From NCBI GenBank assembly GCA_015350385.1, contig WNKI01000001.1:9727118-9791117 (forward strand): 64,000 bases of DNA, given 5' to 3'. This DNA is from Aculops lycopersici. Its lineage: Eukaryota > Arthropoda > Arachnida > Trombidiformes > Eriophyidae. The notes under the pieces were generated by a model. That model was not told the origin of the DNA, made no database searches, and was given only the letters and a program-made list of their open reading frames with translations. This document shows, one piece after another, positions 30,251 through 43,119 of the stretch; positions within the stretch are counted from its first letter, which is position 1; each line of letters begins with the position of its first letter. A program made the translations under genes and the position numbers.

Positions 30251-32514
30251 CCAAGGAGACTAACGGGAAACTGCTCTTGTTTCTCTCACTCGATCTCCAG
30301 AAACTCGATCAGTTTTGGAGGGGCTTTCTAAGCTGACGCAACTTTTCTCCCCTCCTAATCAGAAGTGTTTGCCATTCAGATCAAACCAATGGGATCTTGG
30401 TCGTAAATGTGGAAATACATTGAAAAACAAACGAGACTTTAGAGAAAAGCTCAAGCTTCGAAGTGCCAAAGACTCGCGCGAACCTTTTGTTTCAATAAAA
30501 ACCAACCTCAATGACCAATCGTCTGTCTATCTTTCGGAGGCTAAGTCTGGTTCGCATATGTTGCATGTTAAATGTTGGCTAGTTTATAATATATCTACAA
30601 ACTAGATATGCAAAATCTTCCTCTTTTCTTCATTGGCATCCTAAATTTTCTCGTTTGTTGCCAGAGAGTTTCGCTGTTGTTGTCTTAGTTTTTCAGCGGC
30701 AAAAGTTGTCAATGGAAAGTTTGGTGGCCGGAGCGACGCGTGTGCCTTATGGCTCATCGCGTGCGCCGATGAGCACTTTTTTCCAATCTCATCTCCTTGC
30801 TCTGCATCCAAATTTGACTCCGACTCTCGCAAGAAGTTGTTGGCGACTTTCTTCGTCTTTGGCTCAGCGGCAGAGAGAAGAGAGGAGGAGAGAAAGATAA
30901 GCATAAGAATAAGAATAGAATAGAACTTTTGCCAACTGGACAGAAGCGGAAACGCAGACTCGACAGACGGACGGCAGATGAGGATGATTATTTAAGTTTT
31001 AAGCGTTTGCCTCTAGCAAACTTTTTGCTGCTTCTCTTCTTCTTCTATTTCTAGTTCAGACTCCGATTCTTATTCCGATTCGTACTCTTACTTTCGTACT
31101 TCCACTTCGTGGCCAATTTGGCGCCACTGACGAGCGAAAAAGTCGCCTACTTAGCCTTGGCCTCAGCCTTAGTCTCAACCGAAACTCAGCTAGCCAACTC
31201 TGGCTCATTGACCATCCGCTCGATTGACAAAGCGACGCTTGCAAGCCTAAAGCAGAAAGCAAAGACGACCGACTGGCTTGAGTTTGTTTGTGACCAACGC
31301 AGGCGATTAGGCGAGCAACCGACTTCTTATCGCCGTCACTACTTCTGTTGCCTCGATTCAACTCTCTATCTCATCCACATCCATTCACGAGTTGAGTTGA
31401 CATCGCGGCGGCGGCAGTCAATGCAGCGAAACCCAATGGATGCAGAACCAGAGACAGAGAGAGAAAGAAGCACGAGAAGCCAAGCGAAAGGATGACCGGC
31501 CACCGGAAGCAGAGGGCAGCTATTATTATATTGCCTCCGCCGCTTCCACTTCTCCATCGACCTTCCACTTCCTGTCCTTTCTGGTCTCTGCTCCATCATT
31601 TGCGCTCCTCGCTCTACAATGGTTGGTCAGTTTGGCTTTGCGCTGAAGTTATCGCCAGCCAGTCTCATCAATCCTCTCCTTCGTTGCTTGTTTTGCTCGA
31701 TCTCACAGCCCGGCGACCTTTCGATTTGCGAGCCCAACTCTCGAGTTTCTCCTCACCTTAGAGGCTTTCGTTTGAATCAACAGTTGGTCAGTCCGAGTGA
31801 AGCCAGTGGCTCAGGAATAGAAATAGAAATATTATTAATCGACTGTTGTAACGTCCATTTTTTGGCAACTTTTTTCCTTCATTGAGAGAAACAGAAGAAG
31901 AACTTGAGATGCGCGATGGGAACGGAAATCAATTAAAAGGTTAACTCAAGTGGTTATTTCTGGTCAATGTTGTTTCGCACTCAGTTTGGCCAACTGCCGC
32001 TTGGTGGCGCACAAATTTCTCTTACTTCTCCGAGGTGATGGTGATTATGACCAGCGAATCAAAGCTTGTGAATGAACGAAACAACAAGTGGGTGTCATTT
32101 CTAACGACTTCCACCGCAACGCCACTTGCAACTTCCGTTTATCGCCTCCAACTGGGCGGCCGCCGGCGAGAACTACCTCAACTCGGTGTCCATTCACGAA
32201 CTCGAGGCCAAACTCCCAGTGGACGGCCTCCAGTGGCAACAACATTCAACGAAAAACAGGCCAACTAGAGACCACAAGTGGCGCGGATGTTTGTCGAATG
32301 ATCTTGTATTTGCTTACGCGAGATTATTGAGGGCTAAGCGTCAGAAGTGATAGAGCAAATAAGCGACGAGGAGAAACAACAGGAAGTCGAGGATGTTTTT
32401 GTTTGTTGTCGCTGCTGTTGCTCATGCTGTTCTGCTCTCTGCTGATCAACTAAACTTTTGCATCTCTCTTAACGCTGAACGTCGTTCACCAAAGTGACCA
32501 TCCAAAGTTGGGTC

Positions 32515-32541
32515 ATTATTATTATTATTATTATTATTATA
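32515..32541. repeat. (ATT)n microsatellite
   Basis: About nine uninterrupted ATT units. Confidence 0.8.
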
Positions 32542-33614
32542 ATCGAACGTTAACTCAAAGTTGGAGTTCTTGTGGATTCTGAACCAAGAGCTTGGTGTTC
32601 TCTTGGTTCGACTTCTCTCGTCTCGTCTCGTCTCGTCGATTTGTCGTGGCGCGTCTCACACTAATGGCCACACGAGCGCCAAATCCACGCCATCGGCTCC
32701 TCAATGGCAACCAAGTCGTAGATGACGACTTGTAGAGGCCAAGAGGTCGGCCTCCTGGCTCCAAAAGCTAGAACTTAAGTGACTAACTCTGGGTATCTCT
32801 CGTCTCAACTGCCGGTTCCTTTGTCCATTAGTTTGGACAACCAACAGACTGATGCAACTGAACACTAAAAGCGCGTGCTGGTCGCCCAAGTTGATGCGAC
32901 AGATCATCTCTCATTTGCTCTCTCTTCTGGCTGAAAAATAAGAAAAGATTCGCTCTTTGGAAGAAAATTGGAGCAAAAATCGTTTAGCATTAGTGTTGTT
33001 CGTTAAATTAGATTATCATTTTGGTTCGCTATTTTTTCTACTCGCCAAAGCAACAGATGAGCTGCAGCGAGAGAAACTAGTCACGCTGCGCTTTTTTGCG
33101 CCATCCATTCAGGAAATTCGAAGCCGCAACAAGACCCCACGAGTTTTTGCCGCTCCCATCCTTAGAGAGTCTGAAGGAAGCGGAAAACTTGAAGATTTTC
33201 AATCCAGCTAGAGGGAGAGAACTAAACGAGCAAGCAAAACAAACTAGCAGATAAACTAGTTAGCCTTTTAATGTCATCGTGGTTGGCGTCGTCGTCGTCG
33301 TCGTGGTTTTTAGTCTAACTTAAGCGTGCATATAACCCACTATAACTTGTCCATTCTAAATGGCGACGATTATGCGCGCGCTCGCTCATCTGGCGCCCAT
33401 ATGTCCGCCAGCCAATCTCATTTGTTGTTGCTCGCTTAAAACACTGGATGCTCGTCGCGTTTTTTTTATCGTTCTCGCTGGTCTAGTTCCGGTATACGGA
33501 CTTTAAAAGAGTAAGTGCATCTCTTGTGCCTGCAAGCACAACTACAACTGCCACTAGCAGTACAGCTAACCGCAACCGAATCATGTGGCGACGCTCGTTT
33601 GTCGTCGTTTGGTG

Positions 33615-33648
33615 GACTTTTACACCAAATCAATTTGGTGTAAAAGTC
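33615..33648. repeat. Perfect fold-back, 15 bp stem with 4-base loop
   Basis: GACTTTTACACCAAA at 33615-33629, loop TCAA, exact complement at 33634-33648. Confidence 0.85.
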
Positions 33649-34600
33649 GCAAAGAGCAGTTGAGGACAAAGACAAAAAAGAGCATGAGTATGAGCATGAG
33701 CGAGGAAGTGGCGCTGCACTTGTGCTGCGTGTCAAGTTGGTCTGAGTTGGCGGACACAAGTCGCGTGCTTCTCGTTGGTCCGTCGGCAGGCGAGTTTAAA
33801 ATAGACCAGTCCAGAGTGACATAACCACACACACGGAATGCGAAAACCGGAAGCGGGCAAACACAGTTTGTCCCCTCGACTTTTCCCCAACTTGACTGCA
33901 GGAAAAAAACAAGGCAGCTGCCTGCTTGTGGTTGTTGTTTTCTAGAGAAGGGAAACAAGGGGAAAAAGATTTAGCAGCTGACTGTTTCACGTTGAGCTCG
34001 ACGTTGAGTTTTGCATTAATTGACTTTCAGCGGCAACAATTAATGCTGCCGGCCAACCAAGTGGCCAGCAACCGACACGCACTCACTCGCCGCTCAACTG
34101 TGTGTTGAGTTTGAACGTAGTGATCATGGTCGTAGTTGCTCTAGTTGACTTGTGTTCTGTGTTGTGATTTTAAACCACCCCAATCATATCAAGCGAATCA
34201 ATCGATCGCTCGTCCAACTCGAAACCAAACCAAACCAAACTCAGGTGGCCGCAACTTTTATTGGCCCGTGCGAATCCGTTTGCAAATTGGGCGTCGGATC
34301 AACAGCGACACTGAGCGTGCAGCAGCAGCAGCCGCAGCGGCGGCGGCAGCGCGACCATCCACTTCTAGCGACAACCTGATGCTTTACTCGGCCAAGCCCA
34401 TCGCTCGTTTCCATGCATAGCCACCGATGTTTTGCATACAGAAGAGGTGCGTTTTGCAAATCCAACCTGCGCTTTGGGTGCGTCCAACTCGACCAACCAA
34501 CTGGCGAGCGCGAAACTCAACTTAATTTTGATATTGGAGCGACAGAGAGGAGAAGATTGTAAACGAGCCAAACTGATAGAGTGGCCGCTGTTTCTAATTA

Positions 34601-34623
34601 ACTAGACCAAATGAAGATTCACT

Positions 34624-34667
<44 letters not shown>

Positions 34668-37600
34668 TGCTGCCACTCGTGTCCACGCGCGACGATCAGC
34701 TGACGGGCAGTTGTGCGCAATCAGCTGGCCACTTGCGCACGTGAGATTGGCGCGTGCAGCTGCCAGGTACAAGCTCATCTCTTTACCGCTGTTCACTTGC
34801 ATGAGCCCGAGGTAGAGACAGAGCTGGCCACTTCATTTGACTGCTCATCTCGATCCGTCTGTCTCTGTCTCTTTCTCTGCATTTATCTGTTGCCTATTGA
34901 AATGACGGCTCGTGGCAAACTCTCTTCCTCTCTCTCTCTCCCTCACTGGCGAGCAGCTGCCTAGTTGCTCATCCGCGACTCCGACAGGCCGCGCGACTAG
35001 CTAGCCAGTCGGCTAACTGCCAAGCCGCCTGGCGAGTGGAGAAACATGCTTCCGTGCCACTGCTATAATTAGGCGCCCGCCAGCTGTGGCTTGTCCATAG
35101 GCCAACCTTATCGGCGTCCTCACTGACTCGACCATCGACGTTTAGTTAGTGGGCTCACCAAAACTCGACTACTGTAAACCTAAAGGGAAACCCGAATTAG
35201 AACTAGAACCAGAACCTCGGAAGCCCGGCAGAAGCGCCTGTCATTCCAGCTCATCGAGAACCAGAAGCGCGCGCCTCCAGTTCCGGCGGAAGTGGAACAT
35301 GAGCGGACACCGAACTGACCACTCGCTTGTCGGTTAAGTTTGAGGGAAAGTTTGAGGGAGAAAAGTGAAAGTTTTATGGATTTTGAAGCACTGAGAGGAA
35401 GTGACTTATTCCATTGGCCAAATGGCCAATTCGCCCCTCACTAAGAGTAAGCGGAGACTTGACACTAAAACTCGGGAGCCAGAAGTGTCGCCTTAAAGTA
35501 GAATCAAGAGGAGAGGGAAAAAGGCGAAAGTTGCGTGATGGGCAACGAGCCAACAGACAGCCAGCTAACGGGAAGTGGCCACCAGAAGGCCACCGTTTGC
35601 CTTTGGTCGCTCTCCATTAGTCCGACCAACGGGATCCAAATTTAAATTTTACTAAGGGGCGCCCATTCACCAGAGGCGGTGCCACCAGAACCGGCTGGCT
35701 GATGAGTTGGCCAGCCGATTCTAGCGAAGCTCGAGCCAGAAGACATCTGGCGCAACTTTTTCAAGAAGGAAGTGGACGGTGGCGAGAAGAAGGAGCAACA
35801 TGTGGCACTTGTGTGCTGCTCTTTCTCTCTCCTCCTTCCTGCAGTTAGTATATAATGGAAATGGAAACGCCAGCCGCTTGCCTCCGTTGGTTCATTGGGC
35901 TACCGCGTTACCACTGCCATTACTCGTGCTGCTATTACACTGGCCGCCACCTTCAAGTCCCGCTACTGGACTTTGGTCGGCTGCTTGCTCGACTGCTCAA
36001 CACGAAGAAACGGACTTGGCCAGCTGGACTTTAAACTGTTTGCGGTCCGCAGCTTGTGTCTTGTTGCTCGTCACCTTCGCCGTCGTCATCGTCATCGTCA
36101 TCGTGGCCGTGGTCGTGCCTCTGCCCCTGCCACCGGTTGCTTGTTGCGGCCGGTGTTTTCCTCTATTTCTATGGCCAGTAGCGGTGTTCCTTTGCACGGG
36201 TCTCAGGTGCTACTGATTGCAACAAGCTCTAGCCGGAGGCAACAGTTTCCCTTCCTGTTGGCCCGATTTTAGCTACCGTCGTTCACCAATGGAGTTGGTG
36301 TTTTGGCTCGAGGCTTCTGAAAAAACCAGCGGCGGGCTCCTCTTTTTGCTCGAAGCGCCCGACTCGGCAGTACAGTTGCTCGCGCGAACGCAACTTTTCG
36401 CCTCGATCGCGTCTCACCTTATGTTGGTGCACGTGAATCTAAAAAACACCTCGTTTTGCGTACCATTTTAAGAAGAAGAGAAATTGACCTAAATTTAGGT
36501 GCAATGCATCCATTGAACCAGATACTGAGTAGAGAGAGGGAGAGAGATGGAGGACAAAGTAGCGCGCGCGCATCTGCAATCTGTGCGAGCAAAAAACTCG
36601 CTCCACTTTCGCGCGCGCCACTATTTTTTGCATCACTTTCCTGTTGCTGCTATTTCGATTCCACACTCGCCCATCTGTTGCTATGTCAACGCGACACAAA
36701 CGTAACTTCTTGCACAAAACCGACGCGCGACTTTGATCACGGTCACCAGAATCTCGATCTTGTCTGCAAAGTTTCAGCTTATTTATGTGCATTTGATCTC
36801 CAGTTTTAAACCAGGAAACTCTTTGCTACCCAATTGATGCCAAAAAAAACATTGAGAAAAGCAAACAGCTGATCGATGAATCCGTTCAGCTTGCCGAGCG
36901 GATGTAAGTGTCAGCGCCACTAGTATAAACGAGGAGGAAGGATGGCAGCTGACATCTGGCCTCTGGACTGAACCCCACGAAACGAGATTGAATTGCTGGT
37001 CGAATGGTAGAAACAGAAACACCGACGACGACGACGACGACGAACGAGTTAGTGGGCCGAGCAGCTGATACTATTCTCGTTTAAATCAGTTGTTCAAAAG
37101 GCAAAAGAGAAGTAGAAAAGAATGGAGGTGGAAAAGTCTAATCTAAATTCAACTTCTGGTCTTCCGCCTGCAAAACTCCTTCTGCTCGTCGCCGTCTTCC
37201 GGTCTGCTACCTTTGTCTTGGCTTAAACCAATGAGCGAGTGATGATTCTAAGGGCTAGTGCTTGGAGAAAGAGAGCAGCAGGCGAGTGGTCCATTTTTAG
37301 TAACGACTCCATCGTTTCCTCAACCAGCAGCAAAAGCAACGACGACGGCGAGGCTCACGACGACAACTTCACCGGCGAGCAGCTGCCGCCGCGAGCATCC
37401 CAAGCGAGCGAGTGGCCGCATCGGCCGGCTGGCCAGTCGCTCACCTGGCGCACGTTTGGCTGCTCCCTTTCTTGAGCTCGTTGTTTAGTTAGTTCAGTTT
37501 AGAGTGGAGTGTAGTGGAGAAGAGGAGAGTGAAAGGTGAGAGCAGAGCGAGTGAATGGCGAGCAATCAGAACTAAACAGCAATAGTTATAGCAACAACAG

Positions 37601-39536
37601 CAACAACAGCAACAACAGCAACCACGACCACTGCCACTCTGCATGCGCTGTAATTATCTGACGAGTTACCTGGTCAAGAAAGCTAACAGCGATATCAGTG
37701 ACTAACAGCGACTCATCATTTTGAGTCGCCGAGGAGTCACATCGTCTCGTGGTTGATTCTAAGAAAAGTTGGCTAGTCTGTGAGAAGCGGATGTCCATTC
37801 TTATTATTATCGATCTGAATCATCGATGGCCAAGAGCGAAGCGGCAACTAGAGCGTTGATTCTGATCAGATTTGCATCGTCGTTCACTCGCCAGGTAAAT
37901 TGCAAGGCGAACGTCACGCTGGCTCACCGACGTCTACCTGGAAACGCTCCTGTGCCTTATGGTCTAGTGATAGTAGCAACAGAACCAACAGAGAAAAGGA
38001 GGAGGAGGCTAAATTTGGGTTGCAAGCGACAGTTTGTCGCGTTAGCAGGATGGAGGATGGAGGAAGGAGGATTGAGAATGGAACACAGAGCGAGAGAGAG
38101 ACGGAGAAAAACCAAACACATCCTCTGGGAAAAGTTGCAGAGAGGCAGGAGTAAAGGTGAGCACTCTGCTCGGATTTGGTTCAGTTTGCGCTCCTTGCTA
38201 TTGAGGTGAAGATGGAAATAAACTAAAGCAACGGCAAAGTCTATGGCAGATGTTGGCCAGCAGCGACAACTTTGTGGCCATAAACGCAGCAGCAGACTTC
38301 CATCTGTTGCCGCTGCTGCTGCTGTTGCTGTTGTTGCAGTTATCCTGCAACAGCAACAGCAACAACAACAACAACCGCCTGTTGCTTCTGCGGAGCTCCC
38401 TCGTTCGAAACCTCGGACGAGGCCGCGTCCATTCAGCGCGCGCTGGTTGCGAACCGGAGCGCGAGTTGGGCTCACTCACACAGCATTAGGCTTCAGCGGT
38501 AATGCGTGTGTTTCTCTGTGTGTCGAGTCTATGGGGCCGAACCCATAGACTTAGCACGAGATAGACAGAGAGTCGGAGCGACAGAAGGGGACCAACAGAA
38601 GGCCCCAGTGCGACCACCAGAGACAATAAAGACTCGTGCTGTGCGTCTGTCTCCTTTTTCCTATTCCAACTCTTGGTCCGTGCGTCTCGCTCGAGCAGCA
38701 AGCGGATGGCGCATGTTAATTATGGCCGCAGAGATCGTTGGCCGGCAGGAAGAAGCAGGACTAGTGGCAGAGGAGGAACAAGAAGAAGAAGAAGCAACAG
38801 AGGCTATTATTAGCAGGCGAGAGCACGCTGCGCGCGCATAGCCAAGGGGCCGACGCGCACCACTGACCAGGCAGGAAGCCGGCGGGAGTGCATCCTGCAG
38901 TTAACTGGCAGGCAGCTCGTGGTTCTTTTTCGCTGAGGTTTTTGTGGTTGTTGTTGTTTTACTTGGCTGACCAAATGGAAGCAGATCTTTTTGGTTGTTG
39001 GGAACCACCAGCGGCAGCAGCAGATTGACGAGCATGCGCATCGCAGACTCAATAACATACGATTGAGGATGGTAGTGGTTGTGGTGTGGTAAATGTGAAC
39101 GAGCGAGTCCATCGCTATTGCTTCTCAATTGACGAGATCGAGCAGACGAGACGTTACTATCAAAATCGCGTAAACTCTTGATGATGATAGCAACAATAAC
39201 AACAACAGCAACAACTACCCTTAAGACACTGATACCAATTGTCTCAAGCTCGTCGCTTTCTTAATTGATACCCGATATCCGTTGGTCACTTTTGTAGTAG
39301 TCGAGTCGAGGAAACAATCAACTCGCACACGAAGAAGAAGAAGAAGCAACAAGTTAGTTTCACAAAACGAACACAACAAGACACGATGAATATAAACAGA
39401 AGTTAACAGGAAGTTTAGCAACAAGAGTGACAACGAAGAGACATTGAACTGCCAAGAAGAAGAGGATTGTGTGAACTTTTCTGCAACCATAGAAATCATA
39501 ATCAAATTGAAATCAAACTCGATACATTCATCCAAA
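34601..39536. other. Gene-poor spacer, right part of the Delta upstream region
   Basis: No gene recognised. It contains (GCC)n at 34623-34667, a short GA run near 36528-36546, CAA/CAG runs near 37593-37620 and 38305-38375, and GAA runs near 38785-38802 and 39331-39346. The last 150 bases before 39537 should hold the 5' UTR of the Delta-type gene. Confidence 0.5.
34623..34667. repeat. (GCC)n microsatellite
   Basis: About fourteen GCC units. It gives poly-Ala and poly-Arg frames on both strands that are not genes. Confidence 0.85.
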
Positions 39537-42503
39537 ATGGCAAGACATCAACTGATCAAATTAACCTGCCTCCTGCTGACCATTGGCTCGGTGGCTCAAG
39601 CTTCCGGTGTCTTTGAGGTCAACTTGTCCTCGCTCGTCGACTCCTTTGGTCGGGATCTAAGGCACGATTGTTGCGCTTGGCAAAACAATACCCAACACAA
39701 TCAGCAGCAACTACACCACCACCAGCAACAACAACATCATCAACAACAACAGCACAACCACCTCCACCTCCACAAGCACAATTCGAACCAGCAAGCTGCT
39801 CACCCTCAGCAACAGCAACAACAACAACAATGTGATCCACTCAAGTGCCAATTAATCATTAGAGTTTGCGTCAAGAATTACCAAACTCAGATTGATCCAA
39901 GTCAATGCACCTTTGGCGAGCTAAGCGCCCAGGTTATGCGACCCAACGAGCGGCCTGCCTACGTGCACTACCCTCGATTGGGACTGACCAATCCAAAGAC
40001 GCCACCCGCGGCCAGCATATTGAGCTCGGCGACGAATGTCCACGTTCGCCGAATGCTCAGCCAGCAATTGCAAGGTGCAGCTCCATCGTCCTCCTCTTCG
40101 TTGGGAGCACCGCAGTGGCCTTTGTCGAATTCGGGCCAGCCTCGAGCGCTGCAAACAATCAACTTCGACGAGCCACTCATCTTTCCATTCAACTTTACCT
40201 GGCCGGTAAGTATTCTAACACGATCGTCGATCAACAGGCACCCAGGGGGACGAATGTTTCAGGTAAACTAACCGCTTCACAATCCACCAAATCCCATCGA
40301 TTCAGGGCTCGTTCTCGCTCATCATCGACGCCTGGTACGAGTCGCCGACGGGACTGCAACAAGTGTCCCATCACATTCCCTATGTTAGTGGCGCCACTGG
40401 AGCTGGAGCCGGAGCGGCCACAACCTACGACTTGTACAAGAAGCAGCTAATTATTAAGCACTCGATGCACGGCTGGCTGGCGGTCAAAAACGAGTGGACC
40501 TTCGACGAGCACAAGACGGATATTGCAACATTGAAATACAGCTACCGGGTTACCTGTCAGCGCAACTACTACGGCGAACAGTGCAACATTCTGTGCCGCC
40601 CGCGCGACGACATGTACGGCCACTACACCTGCTCGCGCGATGGCCAAATCCAGTGTCTCAGCGGCTGGACAGGTAGCTATTGTTTGGAGCCAATTTGTTC
40701 GCCAGGTTGCACCGAGGGACAGGGAAATTGTTCGCGGCCAAACGAGTGCCAGTGCCGCAATGGCTGGCAGGGAAACTCGTGCGAGCTTTGCGTCAGGTAT
40801 CCAGGTTGCGTGCATGGTTCTTGCTCGAGGCCCTTCGAGTGCGCTTGCGAGGAAGGCTGGGGCGGCCTGTTGTGCAACGAGGGTAAGTGACCATCCATCT
40901 CTCTGCAGCCTCCAAAGAGATGAGATAATCCCTCTTGACCCTTGAATCTCTCAAAAATTCAATTACTAACTCTAATCTCCTCGCTCTCAACAAATCAGAT
41001 CTCAACTACTGTGCCCATCATCAGCCTTGCAAAAACGGCGCCCTCTGCGCCAATACCTTCGACTCGAGTGGCATGGGATCCTACACTTGCGTCTGTCAGG
41101 AGGGATTTTCAGGTAGAAATTGTGAGCAACACATTGCACCGAGCTCTGTGCAAATTGTCGACGTTGCAACCAATCAAACTAATGGAAGCAATATGATTCT
41201 AAAGTCTAGTGTCTTGAGTCACCAAAACAACAATAACATAAACATCAATCAGCAGCAGCAGCAACAGCAACTACAACTACAACTACAGCATCAAGAGCAT
41301 CCAGTCCTCAAGTCGACAAGACAACAAGCCACGCATTTAAAGCAACAATCAGACACTCTAGCAATCAAGTCGTCGTCGTCGTCGCAAGAGACGGACATTG
41401 AAGTGGCCCAAAGTCAGGTGGTTGCCACCGGGCCGCAGCCCTTCCACAGCTACCATCCAACGATTCAACAATCGATTGTTGGCCACCAGCAACTCGACCA
41501 TAGAGTCGTGGCTGCCTATGTTACCATTATGGTTTGCATGCTCATCCTCGTGGCTTTAGTTATTCTCAAAGTCTTCCTTCAAGGTCAGAGAGAGCGGCGC
41601 CAAGACCGACTAACTCGCCACCACCACCAGGGCCGCGCTTCAAACGGAGCCCAATGGGCCCAGGAGGGAACTCAAATTGAGGACCACATGGCCAGTCTAC
41701 AAAATCATCAAAATATTTACAAGTCCCGAAGCTCACTGGCGCCACCATCGGGTGGAGGCCAGGACAAGTGTGCCTATGATACGGTTGATGATGGAAACTC
41801 ATCAAGTGGCAGCGACTCAACACTGCCCACCAGAGGCAGACGGGGAGTTGGCGCCGAGAGCCACTATGGCTACGGACGCACCGCTCACCTAGCTCCAGCC
41901 GCACTGGCCCACTACTCGCACTACCAAGATTACCTGCCAATCAGAGCGCATCACCTGAGCCACCACAATCTCACCTATGCGCCAACAAGTGTGCCCCAAT
42001 TGGCGAGTGCCTCGGGTGCCAGCGGCGCCATTCCACCGCCGCCGCCCTACACCATATCCGCCTCGCACCATCCAACCGGCAATGCAGCCGCCTACGCTAG
42101 CGCAGCCTCAATGGGCGCCCCAAGCAACTACCACAGCAACTACTCCATCTACAACCACCCAAGCGTCGCAACCTTGAACTCGATTAGCAAGCAATCAATG
42201 AACGCGAAGAGCAACACACTCTCGGCGGCAACCACCACAAGCTCTCTCTATGGACCAAGCACTAGCACCAGTAGCTCACAAGGTCAGCAGTCTTCAAACA
42301 ACAACAGCAATTCATATGGCTCAACATTAGCAACAACAGCAGTGGCGACATCAACAACAACATCCTCTACAACCAGACCCTTGCCTGGAACTTCGCGTTC
42401 CGTGACGTCGTCGTCAACTTCGGGCTCAGGTAACAACAATGCCAACAACCAGCCGGTTTATGTCATCTACCACTTTGCTGGTGGCGCCGGCGACTTGCAG
42501 TAG
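39537..42503 (+). CDS. Dl: Delta-type Notch ligand (DSL protein) with only three EGF repeats
   Basis: Three exons, 39537-40205, 40306-40882 and 40999-42503 (introns of 100 and 116 bp), 916 residues; the ATG has a strong context (AAAATGG). It has a signal peptide (1-24) and an MNNL domain beginning SGVFEVNLSSL. That domain is interrupted by a His/Gln-rich insert (about 58-98) and ends FPFNFTWP with GSFSLIIDAWYE across the first junction. The DSL domain is at about 287-350 (WTFDEHKTD, YYGEQCNILCRPRDD, CLSGWTGSYC). EGF repeats lie at about 351-383, 384-413 and 416-460, the last opening with the Delta signature DLNYCAHHQPCKNGALC. A Gln-rich linker runs to one membrane span (about 585-608) and a cytoplasmic tail of about 300 residues. 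Canonical insect Delta has nine EGF repeats. It would activate Notch on neighbouring cells. Confidence 0.93.
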
Positions 42504-43119
42504 TTGTGCCACTGTCAAGTTATGAAAAGTTGTTACACACAAACCAAAACGGAGAGATATCAGGTAAAATGTGATTCCTTAGCGGAAAGTCGATGGTCAC
42601 GACTTTTAAAGAGCAGCGATCATCACACACAAACACCGCAAGCAAATTCCATGATCTCATCGAGTTGTAGTCGTTATTGTTGATGTTGGACATTGACACT
42701 TTAAGGTCAAAACGGGATGCTAGTTAAAGTTAACATGGAGACAAAATGTGAGCCACAAGAAGTGATACAACTAGAGTTTTTTCTTCTCTCTCTCTCTCTT
42801 TCTCTTCAAGTCAAGGTTGCCAAGCGGCCAAGTTGGCGAGGAGATGAAATGCGTAACGAGATCGGTGATTCTGGAGACGCCCAAAATAACGCAACGGTCA
42901 GCCAAGCAACAGAGCGGCGGCCATCAAAACATTCGAGCGGATATTCATGTCAACAAGTGGCCGTCTGTTTTGCCGGACCAACAACAACAACCACTTTGCG
43001 CCAGATGGCCACCAAGTTCAAGTTTAGTGCTGGTGGCAAGGAGATTAGATTTCAATTCTGTTCATTAAATTATCTACTTATTATTTAGTGTTGCCAGTAT
43101 AATTGAGCAAAAACCCAAA
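42504..43119. other. Delta 3' UTR and spacer
   Basis: Contains a CT-rich run near 42785-42805. The open frames here are not convincing. The last bases should include the leader of the membrane-protein gene. Confidence 0.45.

Larger units (their letters stand above)
28001..34600. other. Gene-poor spacer, left part of the Delta upstream region
   Basis: No gene recognised on either strand; the many short frames are low-complexity and overlap on both strands. It contains perfect fold-back sequences at 28276-28311, 30209-30250 and 33615-33648, an (ATT)n run at 32515-32541 and repeated CAAGTGG/CCACTTG heptamers. Probably regulatory or unconstrained DNA. Confidence 0.5.

Noticed and set aside
34602..34802. 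Minus-strand frame with a long alanine run
   Set aside because: It is the (GCC)n microsatellite read in one frame; flanks show no protein features.
35779..36216. 145-residue hydrophobic frame
   Set aside because: Composed of Val, Leu and Pro runs from GTC/CTG-rich DNA; an overlapping frame is equally open.
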